DNA from: Farysia itapuensis | Taxonomy: Eukaryota > Basidiomycota > Ustilaginomycetes > Ustilaginales > Ustilaginaceae | Direction: 5' to 3' | Length of the DNA stretch: 23,846 nucleotides | NCBI GenBank assembly: GCA_023212645.1 | Contig: JALBYC010000051.1 | Coordinates: forward strand, 1-23,846 | Shown: one piece after another, positions 1 through 9,288 of the stretch | How positions within the stretch are numbered: the first letter of the stretch is position 1 | Layout of the letters: each line of letters opens with the position of its first letter | The notes under the pieces: model-generated | Databases searched by the model: none | Told to the model about the DNA's origin: nothing | What the model saw: the letters and a program-made list of their open reading frames with translations, nothing else | Translations under genes and position numbers: made by a program

Positions 1-664
1 CAGGTAGTGACAGCTGGCATTGACCGTGTCCCGCGTTCCTCACGTGACGTGGGTGTCGTTGTTACTTTAACACATGCGTGCGAACGATTGTAATGTTAGA
101 CCGCCGTAGTACGGACGTTTGATCCTTTGATCGGGGCCGTGCTGATCAGATCCGGATGTCTGGAGGCTTGAGTCTTTGACAGGAGCATTCCGGAACGTGA
201 TAGGAAGGGCAAAACATATACACTCGTGGTCAGGCCAGATCGGAGTCTGGACGCTGGGATGTTGGAAGCGAATTGGAATTAGCGTTTGGCATGGAACCGG
301 ACACCTGACTTGAAATTCGCGGAGCTCACGCGCTCACTCATCGTGTTTGCTCGCTGCTGTTCACCGTCAGAGTGCATCTGCACGGGCCCGCGACAACCTC
401 GTCCGAATATTTTCTTAGAGCCGAGCGCCTCGCACCCTGTCCCTGAGCGCTTGGCTTGTGCTGTCCGCCCGCGCACCGCTCTGCTCCATTTTAAGCACGC
501 ACAAAGCTTGGCCTGCTCCCTTTGCTACCCAAATCGATCGATCTTCCCGGACCTCTCCTTCCCCTTCTACCTACTCCTCTTTCTAGAGCTCCCCAGAAAG
601 CTTGGTCCTCTTCACTCCTCCATTTACTACGTTCTTGTCTATACTTTAGCAACGTTTGTTCAAA
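1..664 (+). promoter_or_regulatory. Upstream region of the ARMT1-like gene
   Basis: This 664-base stretch holds no convincing gene. The one long open frame (286-756, +) opens with TTG and runs into the first exon and intron of the next gene, so it is a chance frame. From about 540 to 600 the plus strand is pyrimidine-rich, as is common in fungal 5' leaders, and no ATG occurs in the last 60 bases before the start codon. An E-box octamer, CACGTGAC, sits at 41-48. A 14-base string at 322-335 (GAGCTCACGCGCTC) recurs at 17354-17367. The far left part may belong to a neighbouring gene outside the window. Confidence 0.5.
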
Positions 665-2389
665 ATGGTCGACCGAAGCCACCCCTCTGCCAAACCGGCC
701 GCCAGGACCGTGCTCAATCTCGGAAATCTTCCTCCCAAAAAGGAGGGCTTCGGTGACACAGATGCTGTAAGTACAGCCGCTCAACCTGCACTGCTCCTTG
801 AAGGATACCCATACTGACATGCCCTCCCTTGTGCCTCGTACGCAGCACTATGCCCGAACGCCTTCGAGTGTAAGTTGTAAATGACGCATACATCTGGGAA
901 GAGAACACATGTCTGACAGGCTCCTCTTCGCTCAGGTCGACCCCAACAACCCCCCGTGGCCTGCCTACCGAGGCTACCATGAGTTTTCTTTTGCCCACGT
1001 AAGTAGCAAATGGACAATGTGCTATCACGAACAACTCAAATGCTGACGCCGTCCGATTCATTCCATCAGGAAACAATGGGAAAGCGCCTGCCCACTATTC
1101 TCGGCAAGGCTGTCGACGACGTCATCAAGACGCTGAACGAGCAGTACGAAGAAGACAAGATTCTCGATCTGACAAAATGTATTGAGCGCATGCAGATCTT
1201 GATGGAAGATCTTCAGAACAACGCCAAGCTTCGCCCTATCATTGACGACGGTGAAGGAGACATCCCTCTGTGGAACAAGGAAATTGCCAAGTTCTTCCGC
1301 GGCAAGACCTTCATGAACGCACCGTGGCTATTTGCCGAAGCATACAAGTACCGCCGATTGCATGAGTGCTTCAGTATCTCCAAGTACTGGAAGATGTACG
1401 ACGTCTTCTTCCGACAGAAGTGCGACACCTTCTCACGATCCGGCACAGCCGTCTTTGAGCTGTCAACGCGATTCGCCGATCCCTTTGCTTACGAGGCTGG
1501 CGCTTCTGAGTCTGACAAGCTCAAGGCACGCGAGCTCATCTTCCACGAGCTTACCCAGGTCTGCCTGTGGGGTAACGCCACCGATCTTTCACTTTTGATC
1601 AACATGACTGAAGATGATATCAAGAACTTGCAGTCCACTGGCGGCGAGCATCTCGCTGCTACCGAGAAGAACATTCTCGGTAACCATTTGGATCGTCTCT
1701 GGAAGCTCGTATCCACCATGAAGGGAGGTCGCATCGACTTTGTACTCGACAACGCCGGCTTTGAGCTGTACTGTGATTGCGTCTACGCTGACTGGCTCAT
1801 CCAGTCCGGCATTGCCAGCTCGATCCGCTTCCACGGCAAGCGTTTCGCCTGGTTCGTGTCGGATGTCACCCGAAAGGACTGGGAATGGTTGCTCAACTCG
1901 ATGCTCTACGGATCGCTCTTCCCTACTGCCAGTACCACGGAAATCGCCTCGCTCAAACAGATGGGCAAGCGATGGAAGGAGTACGAGCGCAAAGGACAGT
2001 GGGTGTACGAAGAGCACGCCTTCTGGTGCACCGGCTACACCTTCTGGAGCATCTCGCAAGAAGCGCCTGATCTCTTCCTCCACCTCGCCGAGTCCGACTT
2101 GGTCATCTTCAAGGGCGATCTCAACCACCGAAAGCTCACTTACGATTGCCAGGCTCCCTCTGATACCCCCTTTGACATGGCGATCGGCCCGCTTGCCAGC
2201 GACAATGGTGCTCCCCCAGTCGCTTCATTGCGAACCATCAAGTCTGACGTCGTAGTCGGCGTGCCCGCCGAAGTCTCGGGTCAGCTCGACAAGGACGAAC
2301 CTGGCTGGAGAATCAGCGGCAAGTACGCCGTCGTCCTTCTCTCCGATGGTTTGCCCGGCAAACCTGTCAACTTTGCTCAGCAGCAGTGA
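665..2389 (+). CDS. ARMT1: ARMT1-like damage-control phosphatase (DUF89 family), four exons
   Basis: The predicted protein has 502 residues from exons 665-766, 846-869, 936-998 and 1070-2389; all junctions are phase 0. It matches subfamily III of the DUF89 damage-control phosphatases (yeast YMR027W, human ARMT1). These are metal-dependent enzymes that hydrolyse reactive sugar phosphates such as fructose-1-phosphate; a protein methyltransferase activity has also been claimed for human ARMT1. Visible signatures are the DNAGFE motif (D290, N291), the VSDV aspartate D328 about 38 residues later, and KGDLNHRKL from K411, all expected around the metal and phosphate site. RTIKSDVVVGV near the C-terminus is also typical. 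No signal peptide is seen, so it is probably cytosolic or nuclear. The start codon has an A-rich context (caaaATGg) and no ATG shortly upstream. It converges with MRD1, with 201 bp between stops. Family assignment is firm; the substrate is inferred from the family. Confidence 0.9.
767..845 (+). other. Intron 1 of the ARMT1-like gene
   Basis: A 79-nt intron with donor GTAAGT, branch-point-like CTGAC at 814-818 and acceptor CGCAG. Removing it joins codons in phase 0 (…GDTDA then HYART…). Confidence 0.85.
870..935 (+). other. Intron 2 of the ARMT1-like gene
   Basis: A 66-nt intron with donor GTAAGT, CTGAC at 913-917 and acceptor CTCAG. It follows the 24-nt exon 846-869 and is phase 0. An earlier AG (…CTGACAG) lies too close to the branch point to be the preferred acceptor. 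Confidence 0.85.
999..1069 (+). other. Intron 3 of the ARMT1-like gene
   Basis: A 71-nt intron with donor GTAAGT, CTGAC at 1043-1047 and acceptor ATCAG. Splicing joins …HEFSFAH to ETMGKRLP…, which restores the conserved N-terminal part of the family. The ATG at 1010 lies inside this intron and is not the start. Confidence 0.88.
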
Positions 2390-2590
2390 GCAAATAACAT
2401 AATCTCTTCCCCTTCTGTCCGTTGCACCCTCGTCTCGTCTTCGGGCCGTGCAAATGCAAGATGACGTCCTTTGACTATATACGCACCAGATCCATTGTCT
2501 GGCGTCAGAGCTAGGTTTGCAGGAATATATTGAACATGATACAAATACAATGACAGGATGGAGAGTACGCAACAATGCAAGGGATGGAAT

Positions 2591-5329
2591 TCATGGTTCG
2601 TCGTCGGGGTCGTCGACGTCTTGTCGGGCGCGGCGTTCTTTGCGTGCAGCAGCAGTGATATCTTCGTGGGTGAGCTTGATCTTGTCGCGCTTGGTGTGAG
2701 TGTCTGCGTTAGGTGGGACGTAAGCGCCTTTTGTGCGAGAGCGCTGTGCATCGACCTGTTCGGCCGCATTGCTTGGTTCATTGCTCCACTGTAGCACGAG
2801 ATGCCGACCGAGGAGATGGGTATGTTTGAGCGCTTCAAATGCGGCCTGTGCCTCTCGCAGCGTTGTGTACTCGACAAAGCCGAACCCGCGGGTGGAGTTG
2901 TCAAACTTCTTGGGCAATCGCACCGACTTGATCTGGCCCTGGGAGGAAAAGAGCTCGCGAATGTCTTTCTTGGTTGCTTCAAACGGCAAATTCTTAATCA
3001 AGATCTTGGTCGAGCCGGTGCTTGCACGTGGAGTGGCATTCGAGACAGAAGCATCGGCGTTGCGGCGGGCGAAGGTGACGACAAGAGTGTGTCCATCAAC
3101 CACTTTGCCGTCAAGTACCCGTTGCGCGGCTTTAGCCGATGGCACGGAGGTGAAACCAACAAACCCGTAGCCCATGGACAATCTTCCGCCGGGGCGTTTA
3201 GGGTCAGGCTTGGTCTGTACTCTAGCAAATGCAAAGTCACTTAGGCCGCGGACTGTTTGCACCAGGCGTTCGTCGGTCGTTGAGAATGAGAGGTTCTTCA
3301 GGTATAACGTGGCGCCATCCGCTGCCTCGGTGGACGTCTCTTCAACAGCAGATGCCTCAGTAGCGCTAGACTCGATCGATTTGCCGACAATGGGAGCTTG
3401 CTTGATCTTTTTCTCATCTTCAGCAGAGGAGGTGAACAGACCGAGTGGTGCTTTCTCTAGATAGAGAATACCCGTGCGAAAGCGCTTGTAGGCGATTGCA
3501 CGAAACGCAACTTTAGCCTCGGTCGGGACTGGCATCTCAACAATGGCGATAGTGCCTGAGGGTGGAATCAAAACCTTATCCACCTCGCCGTGCTCCTCAA
3601 ACAGCTTCTGGATTTCATCGACAGATGTACCGTAAGGAATGTTCTTGACCAAGATGGTGGTATCCGATCGAGCGGTGGCTTTCGCAGACTGGAATGCGTC
3701 CACATCGATCCCCTCTTGTGCAAAGAACTCCTTGGTCTCCTGAATGATTCGTGTTTCGGCGAGCGCCAATCGGACTGCAGCGTTATCAGTGCCACCGCTG
3801 TCGGTCGCGGCCGGGTTCAGAATGTCGGATTTGGAAACGCCCAATCGATCGGCAATACTCGATGCGACTGCATCGGACGACATGTAGAGCATAGACCAGT
3901 TGAAATCCTTGCCTGCATCCTGTTTCTTCTCGGCTGCTCGAGCTTGCTTCAACGTTTGCTTCTTCTGGTCTTTGGCTGACTCGGGCGCTACGTCTCTGTT
4001 GATGGCAGGAATGAGATGCAACAAACGGCCTTGGAAGGTGGAGCCGTCCTTGGCCCGGTACGCTGCCAGCGCGTGCGCAGGATCTGAAAAAGTGACGAAT
4101 GCCAGCCCTTTCGGAGCCTTGGTCTGCTTGTCGATCGGGATGTGAACCTGTACAGCGATAAAACAGATGTCAGTATTATGCTGCATGCTTGCAGCCCCTC
4201 GGTATGACTTTCAATGCGGACGACGTGTCAGATACTATCTAGATTCCAGTATTTACTCAGCATTGCCTTAGTAAGCTCTGCTGTCCCTATACTTTCTGTC
4301 ATCACTCTGTCGTTGCCGCATCGAAAGTCTTGCGCACCCCGTGAACAAACTTACTTGAGAGATGTTGCCGAATTGGGCAAACGAAGTTTTGATGTCGTTC
4401 TCGGTGGCTGCAAAAGGGAGATTGCGCACAAAGAGTCGTCCGCTTTCCATGATCTGATCCACGACTTCTTGATCCTTTTGTGCAGCTTCTTCAGCCTTTT
4501 TGCGTTGAGCTTCTTGGCGCTTTTCGAACTCGACATCGTGTTCCTCGTCGTCGGAATCGGATGAATCTGCCTCCTTTGCGTCTGCTTCGTCGTCCGACTG
4601 CTCGAATTCTTTGTTGTCTGCAGCGGTAGCATCAAGATCGGTGCCAACCTTGTGCTTCATTCGCAGCTGCAAATACTCGGCGTCCGTCAATCCAGCGTCA
4701 TTGGCCACTGCGTCCGGTTCCGGAGTGTCCTCTCGATCTTGGTCAGAGAGTGCGAGTGCTTCTGTCGAGAGGGCCTGCGCGAGCTCTGCTTTTTTCACCC
4801 TTTTAGCAGCTTTTTCTTCGATGGCTTCACTGGGTGCTGTTATGTCTTCAATCGTCTGCGGGGGAGGAGCGTCTTCGTTCTGCCACCCTTTGCGCTTGGA
4901 CTTTGGTTGCATGACTGCCATGAACTCTTCGAAAGAGACTGCATCCTTCTTGGCCTTCTTCTTGTCCTTGGTGGAAGCTGACGGGCGAGCGTCTGCTTGC
5001 TTGGCTTCCCTCTGGACACCGTCATCGCTACTTTGGGCTTTACGTTTGCCATGTCTCTCTTCACGTTGCTTGCTGAGATCTTCGTCGCCAATCTTCTTGG
5101 CAACCTCGACGGTAATCCTGGCAGTGTCAATAAAGGTCCGGTTGAAGTAATCGAGTGCTTGATTTGCTTCATCTTCTGATCGATACCCGACGAAACCGAA
5201 CTTGCGGGATGTTCCGTCCGGACGACGCATGAGCTTGACATCCGTCACCGTTCCCTTTTGTGAAAAGTGCTCACGAAGGCGAGCATCCGTAAGGTAAGAG
5301 GGCAAACCTCTCACGATAAGACGAGACAT
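2591..5329 (-). CDS. MRD1: Mrd1-type pre-rRNA processing protein with five RRMs, two exons
   Basis: Exon 1 is 4355-5329 and exon 2 is 2591-4147, together encoding 843 residues (yeast Mrd1 is of similar size). Five RNA recognition motifs are visible: residues about 3-78 (LIVRGLPSYL, KFGFVGY), 298-375 (RLFVRNLPF, KGLAFVTF), 487-559 (TTILVKNIPY; weaker RNP1), 603-687 (ATLYLKNLSF, GYGFVGF) and 704-782 (TKILIKNLPF, GFGFVEY). RRM1 is separated from RRM2 by a long charged linker. This layout matches Mrd1/RBM19, a nucleolar protein that binds 35S pre-rRNA and U3-containing complexes and is needed for early A0-A2 cleavage and 40S assembly. The intron cuts RRM2 after …FGNISQ. The start ATG has A at -3, and no other minus-strand ATG occurs in the adjacent upstream 70 bases. 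It is divergent from the coiled-coil gene. Identification is strong. Confidence 0.95.
4148..4354 (-). other. Intron of MRD1
   Basis: A 207-nt phase 0 intron on the minus strand with donor GTAAGT, branch point TACTGAC (reverse complement of 4169-4175) and acceptor TACAG. Splicing fuses FGNISQ to VHIPIDK and completes RRM2. Confidence 0.92.
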
Positions 5330-5711
5330 GTTGTGCAGTGCCTATGAATGTGTAGCGTGGAGACGACAGCAAGCCGCTCTTTGCTGAAGTTGAGTGTGGT
5401 CTACCAAGAGACGAAGCCAAGGATAGCTGAGGGATGCATGGGAAACATGGCCACAAAGCAAGAAGATTCTGCCTGCCAAAATTTCTTTTGAGCTGGCTTC
5501 CACATTTTCCTTTTTTCTTCCTTTTTTTTGTGTGAGGAAACAGCAAATTCATCCCAGACACGTGACTTTCCCACGCGCCAAAACACGCTTTTGTGGAGGC
5601 CAGTGTCAGATCGCAATTTGTGTGTTGCTTTCTACTTTTCTTTACCATCATACACTTCATCAATCTGATCAACATCGGCATAGCACCGGCCTCGGTCTCG
5701 ACACAGCAGAC
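5330..5711. promoter_or_regulatory. Shared divergent promoter region of MRD1 and the coiled-coil gene
   Basis: A 382-base non-coding interval between two divergent start codons. It contains T-rich runs around 5505-5530, an E-box octamer CACGTGAC at 5559-5566, and an ACGCGCCAAAA element at 5573-5583 that resembles fungal MCB and animal E2F sites. An open frame that extends the coiled-coil gene back to 5532 begins with GTG and is ignored. Confidence 0.55.
5573..5583 (+). promoter_or_regulatory. MCB/E2F-like element (ACGCGCCAAAA)
   Basis: The string contains ACGCG, the core of the fungal MBF box, fused to GCGCCAAA, which fits the E2F consensus GCGSSAAA. It lies 129 bases before the ATG of the KEN-box coiled-coil gene and about 244 bases before MRD1. 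Function is inferred from motif resemblance only. Confidence 0.35.
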
Positions 5712-8700
5712 ATGGCGTCAACACGAGACAGGAACGAAGTATCCAGACCGTCATTGGAAGCAAATAGCCTCGACCAAGTAGCATCGACTGAGCTTCAAGG
5801 AGAAAGCAGGGAGATCAATTTGCTTGATGCCACTTTACCAGACTTGCCAAAGCTTGAACTAAGTCATCGCTGGAGCAAAGACTCGCAGAGGGATCGCGAG
5901 TCAGAACTCCGCAAGTCTGCATCAGAACCATATCGCATACCAAGCAGCTCGACTAGACAGACCAGCATCAGCTCGACAGACCGGACTGGAGGCTGGACTC
6001 TAAGTCCAGACCAGTCTACGTCCAGACGTGGGATCAAAGCTTCGCCACGAAGCTCCCTCGCATCCAATGAAAGCCTGGGATCGAGTCTCGGCACATTCGA
6101 CTACAGCAATGCCTCCTTCAGCGAAAGCTTTTTGCGGCGCGCAGGCGCACACTTGCTGGCTGGGCTGACAGAGACTTCGCAAGCAGCGTCAAGCTCGCCC
6201 ACCGCAGCTCAATCCAGCTCCTCTCCCACTGTGAGGGGTAGTAAGGACCCACGCACTCCACACATCTCGAAAGCTTGGCAGACACGTCTACTGGAGGCGG
6301 CAAGTCTTGCAAGTCCAGGATCATCAGAAGGCAGCAGCCCGACCTCCTCTTTGGGATTGAAAACACCGATGCCAAGCCGATTCAGAGCTTCAAATACATA
6401 CGACAGCCCTTCGAGTAGAGATGAGCAGCCTACTGCCAAATTTGTTCGAGGTCAAACGGCTGTGGACGATCTATCAACGGAGGTCGAGGAATGGCAGGAG
6501 CAGATGGCTGCTTCCCATCAAATATCCTCGGATCAAGAGACAATGTCACACAGCCAACCATCTGGAGATGATGACGAGGTGATAGAGGAGCGCAATGTAC
6601 CAGAGCACGGCGAGCCTGATTCCCAAGGGCTGTCAGTCGTGGTAGAAGAGTCGTTCGAACAAGAGCTGTCTCGGCTGGTTGAGACTGAAGAGTCTAGGAA
6701 CGCCAAAGAAGAACAAAGGCAAGATTTCAGCACGTCAAGGTCGGCTTCACCAAATCAACCGCCCCACGAGCCTCCGACCTCTTCTCTGCCCGAGCCTGCA
6801 CAAACATCCGTCTACACGCCACCTCCTGCTGCATCACTGCGCCTGCGACCACGAGTGAGCCCCAAGCCATTCACGCGACTGAAGCAGTCCACGCCAATTC
6901 GATCACCGTTGTCCAAGGTCATGTCACCCGAGTCAACATTCGCCACCAGCGTGTCAGCTCTGGAGGATGCGAGCTACACTTCGGTTGTAACCGCCCAAAG
7001 CGGCCATCGGGAGATGCAGACGAGCATACCCGCCGAAGACGTGGATTCAAAGATTGGAGAAAGTCCAAAGAAACGAGCATCGCTAGAGTCTCCACAATCT
7101 GCATTTCATTCGTTCACAGCATCAGCCTCGTTCCGGTCCCCACTGCAGAGCCAAGGCCACGTAAGGGCTTCTTTTTTTACCCCATCGTCAACGCACAACT
7201 CAACCCCAGCCTCTGTGCATCAAAAGTCAATCGAGCAGTATTCACCAGCTGTGTTTGACACACCCAGCTGGACGCCTTCGCCGCCGTCGACACGCCAGAC
7301 TGGGGACGACGCATCCGTCAAAATTGAAGCAGAGGACGAGCCGGAATGTTCCAGCACTTCGTCTGCTAGCTCCTCTACCTCAGAGAAGAAAGAGGGGGGT
7401 GACATATCACATCATGACGACGTTCAACTTCCGTACAGCAAGACCGACAAACTTGTCATGCGCAGTCTCGGATCTCCATCTGTCGTTCGCAACTACAAAC
7501 TGCAAATGCAGCGCACCACTGAGAAGACACCATTTACTCTGACATCATGTGACGCCGAGTTCGGCGCAGTGCCAGAGCTGCGCGCTGTTGCTGCAGTCTT
7601 CGACAAGCTTTCTACCCTTCACAACGCGCAGACGGAGAAAGTGGCGAGTAGATGGCTAAAGTCTCGTTCGCTCAACGACCAGCTGACCTCTCAGCTGCAT
7701 GCTGCGGCTGCGGCTGAGACTGACCTGCGGGACACCCAAGTATCTACTACGGAACAGCTGGTGCAAGTCCAGTCTGCACTCTCACAGCTCACAGCACAGT
7801 ATGACCAGCTGCTCAGAGAGACGGAAGCTAACGATCTAAAGACTACGGCGTTACTCAACGACTTGCAGATCAGAATCAGTGACAGAAGCAGCAAGAGAAG
7901 TAAATCGAGCTTCGAGCAATTGTTTGAGGAAGAGCGAAGACAAAGAGAGATTGAAAGGCGCGATTACGAAGTGCGCATATCCGCCATCTCGCGCCACAAC
8001 ACCAAAGTCGACGACAATCCGAAGGATGACAATGCTCCCGCAATTTGGCTGACCGAGGAAGAGCTCCAAGCACGGATCGAAGAAGGCAAGGACCAGGCTC
8101 GTGCGACGGCCCAGAAAGACTTTGAAATTCGTCATAGTATAGAGACCCGCTCTCTGCTCGAGGAGATTGCCCGATTAGAGTCCCTCGCCCCGCAGCCGGT
8201 GCAAATTGACACACACGAAGCGGACGACCAAAAAGAGCTGATAGTGCAGCTAGACGCTCGTGAGGAAGAAATTATGGACTTGCGTTCTGAAGTCGAAACT
8301 TTGACGTCGCAGAAAGAGGCGGTACAGGATCGGGTCCGCGAACTCGAACAACAATTGGACAACCACCTCGACCAAGACACGAGAGAGGAAAAGATGCAGG
8401 ATCTCCAAACCCGCCTCAACGATAGGGACACAGAGGTACAGCGATTGCAAGAAACACTAGACCTTACGCAATCTCAACTACAAAGCGTGACCACGCTCAA
8501 CGACGACCTGAAGTCTCAAAAGAAAGAGCTTGCTGTTGAGCTCTCCGCTCTCACATCAAGCACGTCTCGACAAAATGTCAAGGCAAAAGAGGATCAATCC
8601 CGAATTGCAACTCTAGAGCAGCGACAAGGGGAGCTCGAAGCGCATATCGTGGGCCTGGAACAGCAAGTGAGATCCCACCAAGAGCATCCGCGGGCAAACA

Positions 8701-9167
8701 CGAGCTCAGCTCTCGCCGACACTGAACAAAGCGAATTGCAACAGCAACGCGTCAAGAAGTTGGAGCGACAGGTCGCTGATCTCGATTTGCAGGTGGTCAA
8801 GCTGCACAAGGCTAACGAAGCGCTACAGGCGGACAACATGATAGCGTCCATCGCGCTGTCCGCGAAACAGCTCGAGCTCGGGATGGTCAAGCGGAACGCT
8901 CGCTTTGCGCTAAAGGCATCATCTTCGCGTTCACCCGCCAAAGTGAATGTCAGTCAACCAGAGGAGTCTGCAAAGAAGGAAGAACCTCACTTCCCAATTG
9001 TGCCGACCTCGGAATTTGTTTCTTCCTCAGATGCGGACAAGGAGAACCAACCAATGCCAAAGACAACGGCACCTGTTGTTAACAACGCCAGACTACAAGC
9101 TCGGCAGATGCTTGCCCTCCGACAAGCTCAAGCGGCTCAAGATCCAAGACAGATGTTGGCTGCTTGA
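5712..9167 (+). CDS. Large coiled-coil protein with KEN box, unknown function
   Basis: This gene encodes 1151 residues without introns. The start is the first in-frame ATG (GACATGG context, G at -3 and +4). Residues 1 to about 560 are rich in Ser, Thr, Pro and Gln and look disordered. From about 622 to 1060 there are long heptad-like Leu/Glu/Gln/Lys stretches typical of coiled coil. The tail contains ADKENQP with the KEN box at 1110-1112, a recognition signal for the anaphase-promoting complex. Full CDK consensus sites are visible at T394 (TPIR), S451 (SPKK) and S1074 (SPAK), among many SP/TP pairs. I do not recognise a family. The layout would suit a cell-cycle-regulated scaffold, for example at the spindle pole or cytoskeleton, but that is inference. 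It shares an upstream region with MRD1 and converges with the mtIF2 gene (121 bp between stops). Confidence 0.85.
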   Translation: MASTRDRNEVSRPSLEANSLDQVASTELQGESREINLLDATLPDLPKLELSHRWSKDSQRDRESELRKSASEPYRIPSSSTRQTSISSTDRTGGWTLSPDQSTSRRGIKASPRSSLASNESLGSSLGTFDYSNASFSESFLRRAGAHLLAGLTETSQAASSSPTAAQSSSSPTVRGSKDPRTPHISKAWQTRLLEAASLASPGSSEGSSPTSSLGLKTPMPSRFRASNTYDSPSSRDEQPTAKFVRGQTAVDDLSTEVEEWQEQMAASHQISSDQETMSHSQPSGDDDEVIEERNVPEHGEPDSQGLSVVVEESFEQELSRLVETEESRNAKEEQRQDFSTSRSASPNQPPHEPPTSSLPEPAQTSVYTPPPAASLRLRPRVSPKPFTRLKQSTPIRSPLSKVMSPESTFATSVSALEDASYTSVVTAQSGHREMQTSIPAEDVDSKIGESPKKRASLESPQSAFHSFTASASFRSPLQSQGHVRASFFTPSSTHNSTPASVHQKSIEQYSPAVFDTPSWTPSPPSTRQTGDDASVKIEAEDEPECSSTSSASSSTSEKKEGGDISHHDDVQLPYSKTDKLVMRSLGSPSVVRNYKLQMQRTTEKTPFTLTSCDAEFGAVPELRAVAAVFDKLSTLHNAQTEKVASRWLKSRSLNDQLTSQLHAAAAAETDLRDTQVSTTEQLVQVQSALSQLTAQYDQLLRETEANDLKTTALLNDLQIRISDRSSKRSKSSFEQLFEEERRQREIERRDYEVRISAISRHNTKVDDNPKDDNAPAIWLTEEELQARIEEGKDQARATAQKDFEIRHSIETRSLLEEIARLESLAPQPVQIDTHEADDQKELIVQLDAREEEIMDLRSEVETLTSQKEAVQDRVRELEQQLDNHLDQDTREEKMQDLQTRLNDRDTEVQRLQETLDLTQSQLQSVTTLNDDLKSQKKELAVELSALTSSTSRQNVKAKEDQSRIATLEQRQGELEAHIVGLEQQVRSHQEHPRANTSSALADTEQSELQQQRVKKLERQVADLDLQVVKLHKANEALQADNMIASIALSAKQLELGMVKRNARFALKASSSRSPAKVNVSQPEESAKKEEPHFPIVPTSEFVSSSDADKENQPMPKTTAPVVNNARLQARQMLALRQAQAAQDPRQMLAA

Positions 9168-9288
9168 ACGAAAACCCCTTTCGATCTCACTTCCGTTGTG
9201 GCATTGACTAGCATTACTCTATGGAACTGTGTCCCCATATGCTATGTCTAGGTATGTTTGGTTGAGGGGTTGAGTGGTGGTATAGTTT

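Noticed and set aside
286..756. Open frame of 156 codons on the plus strand upstream of the ARMT1-like gene
   Set aside because: It opens with TTG, has proline/serine-rich random composition, and overlaps the true first exon and intron in another frame.
1589..2128. 179-codon antisense frame inside the ARMT1-like gene
   Set aside because: Shadow of a strongly conserved coding exon on the other strand; composition mirrors codon bias and shows no domain.
2387..2410. Stop-codon readthrough to a hidden peroxisomal signal, known in Ustilago for some glycolytic enzymes
   Set aside because: The stop context is TGA GCA, not the readthrough-prone TGA CTA. The other stops I inspected this way (MRD1, coiled-coil gene, gene at 18152) also lack that context and a following SKL-type end.
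5532..5711. 60-residue N-terminal extension of the coiled-coil protein
   Set aside because: The extension starts with GTG. The first ATG in frame is at 5712 with a good context.
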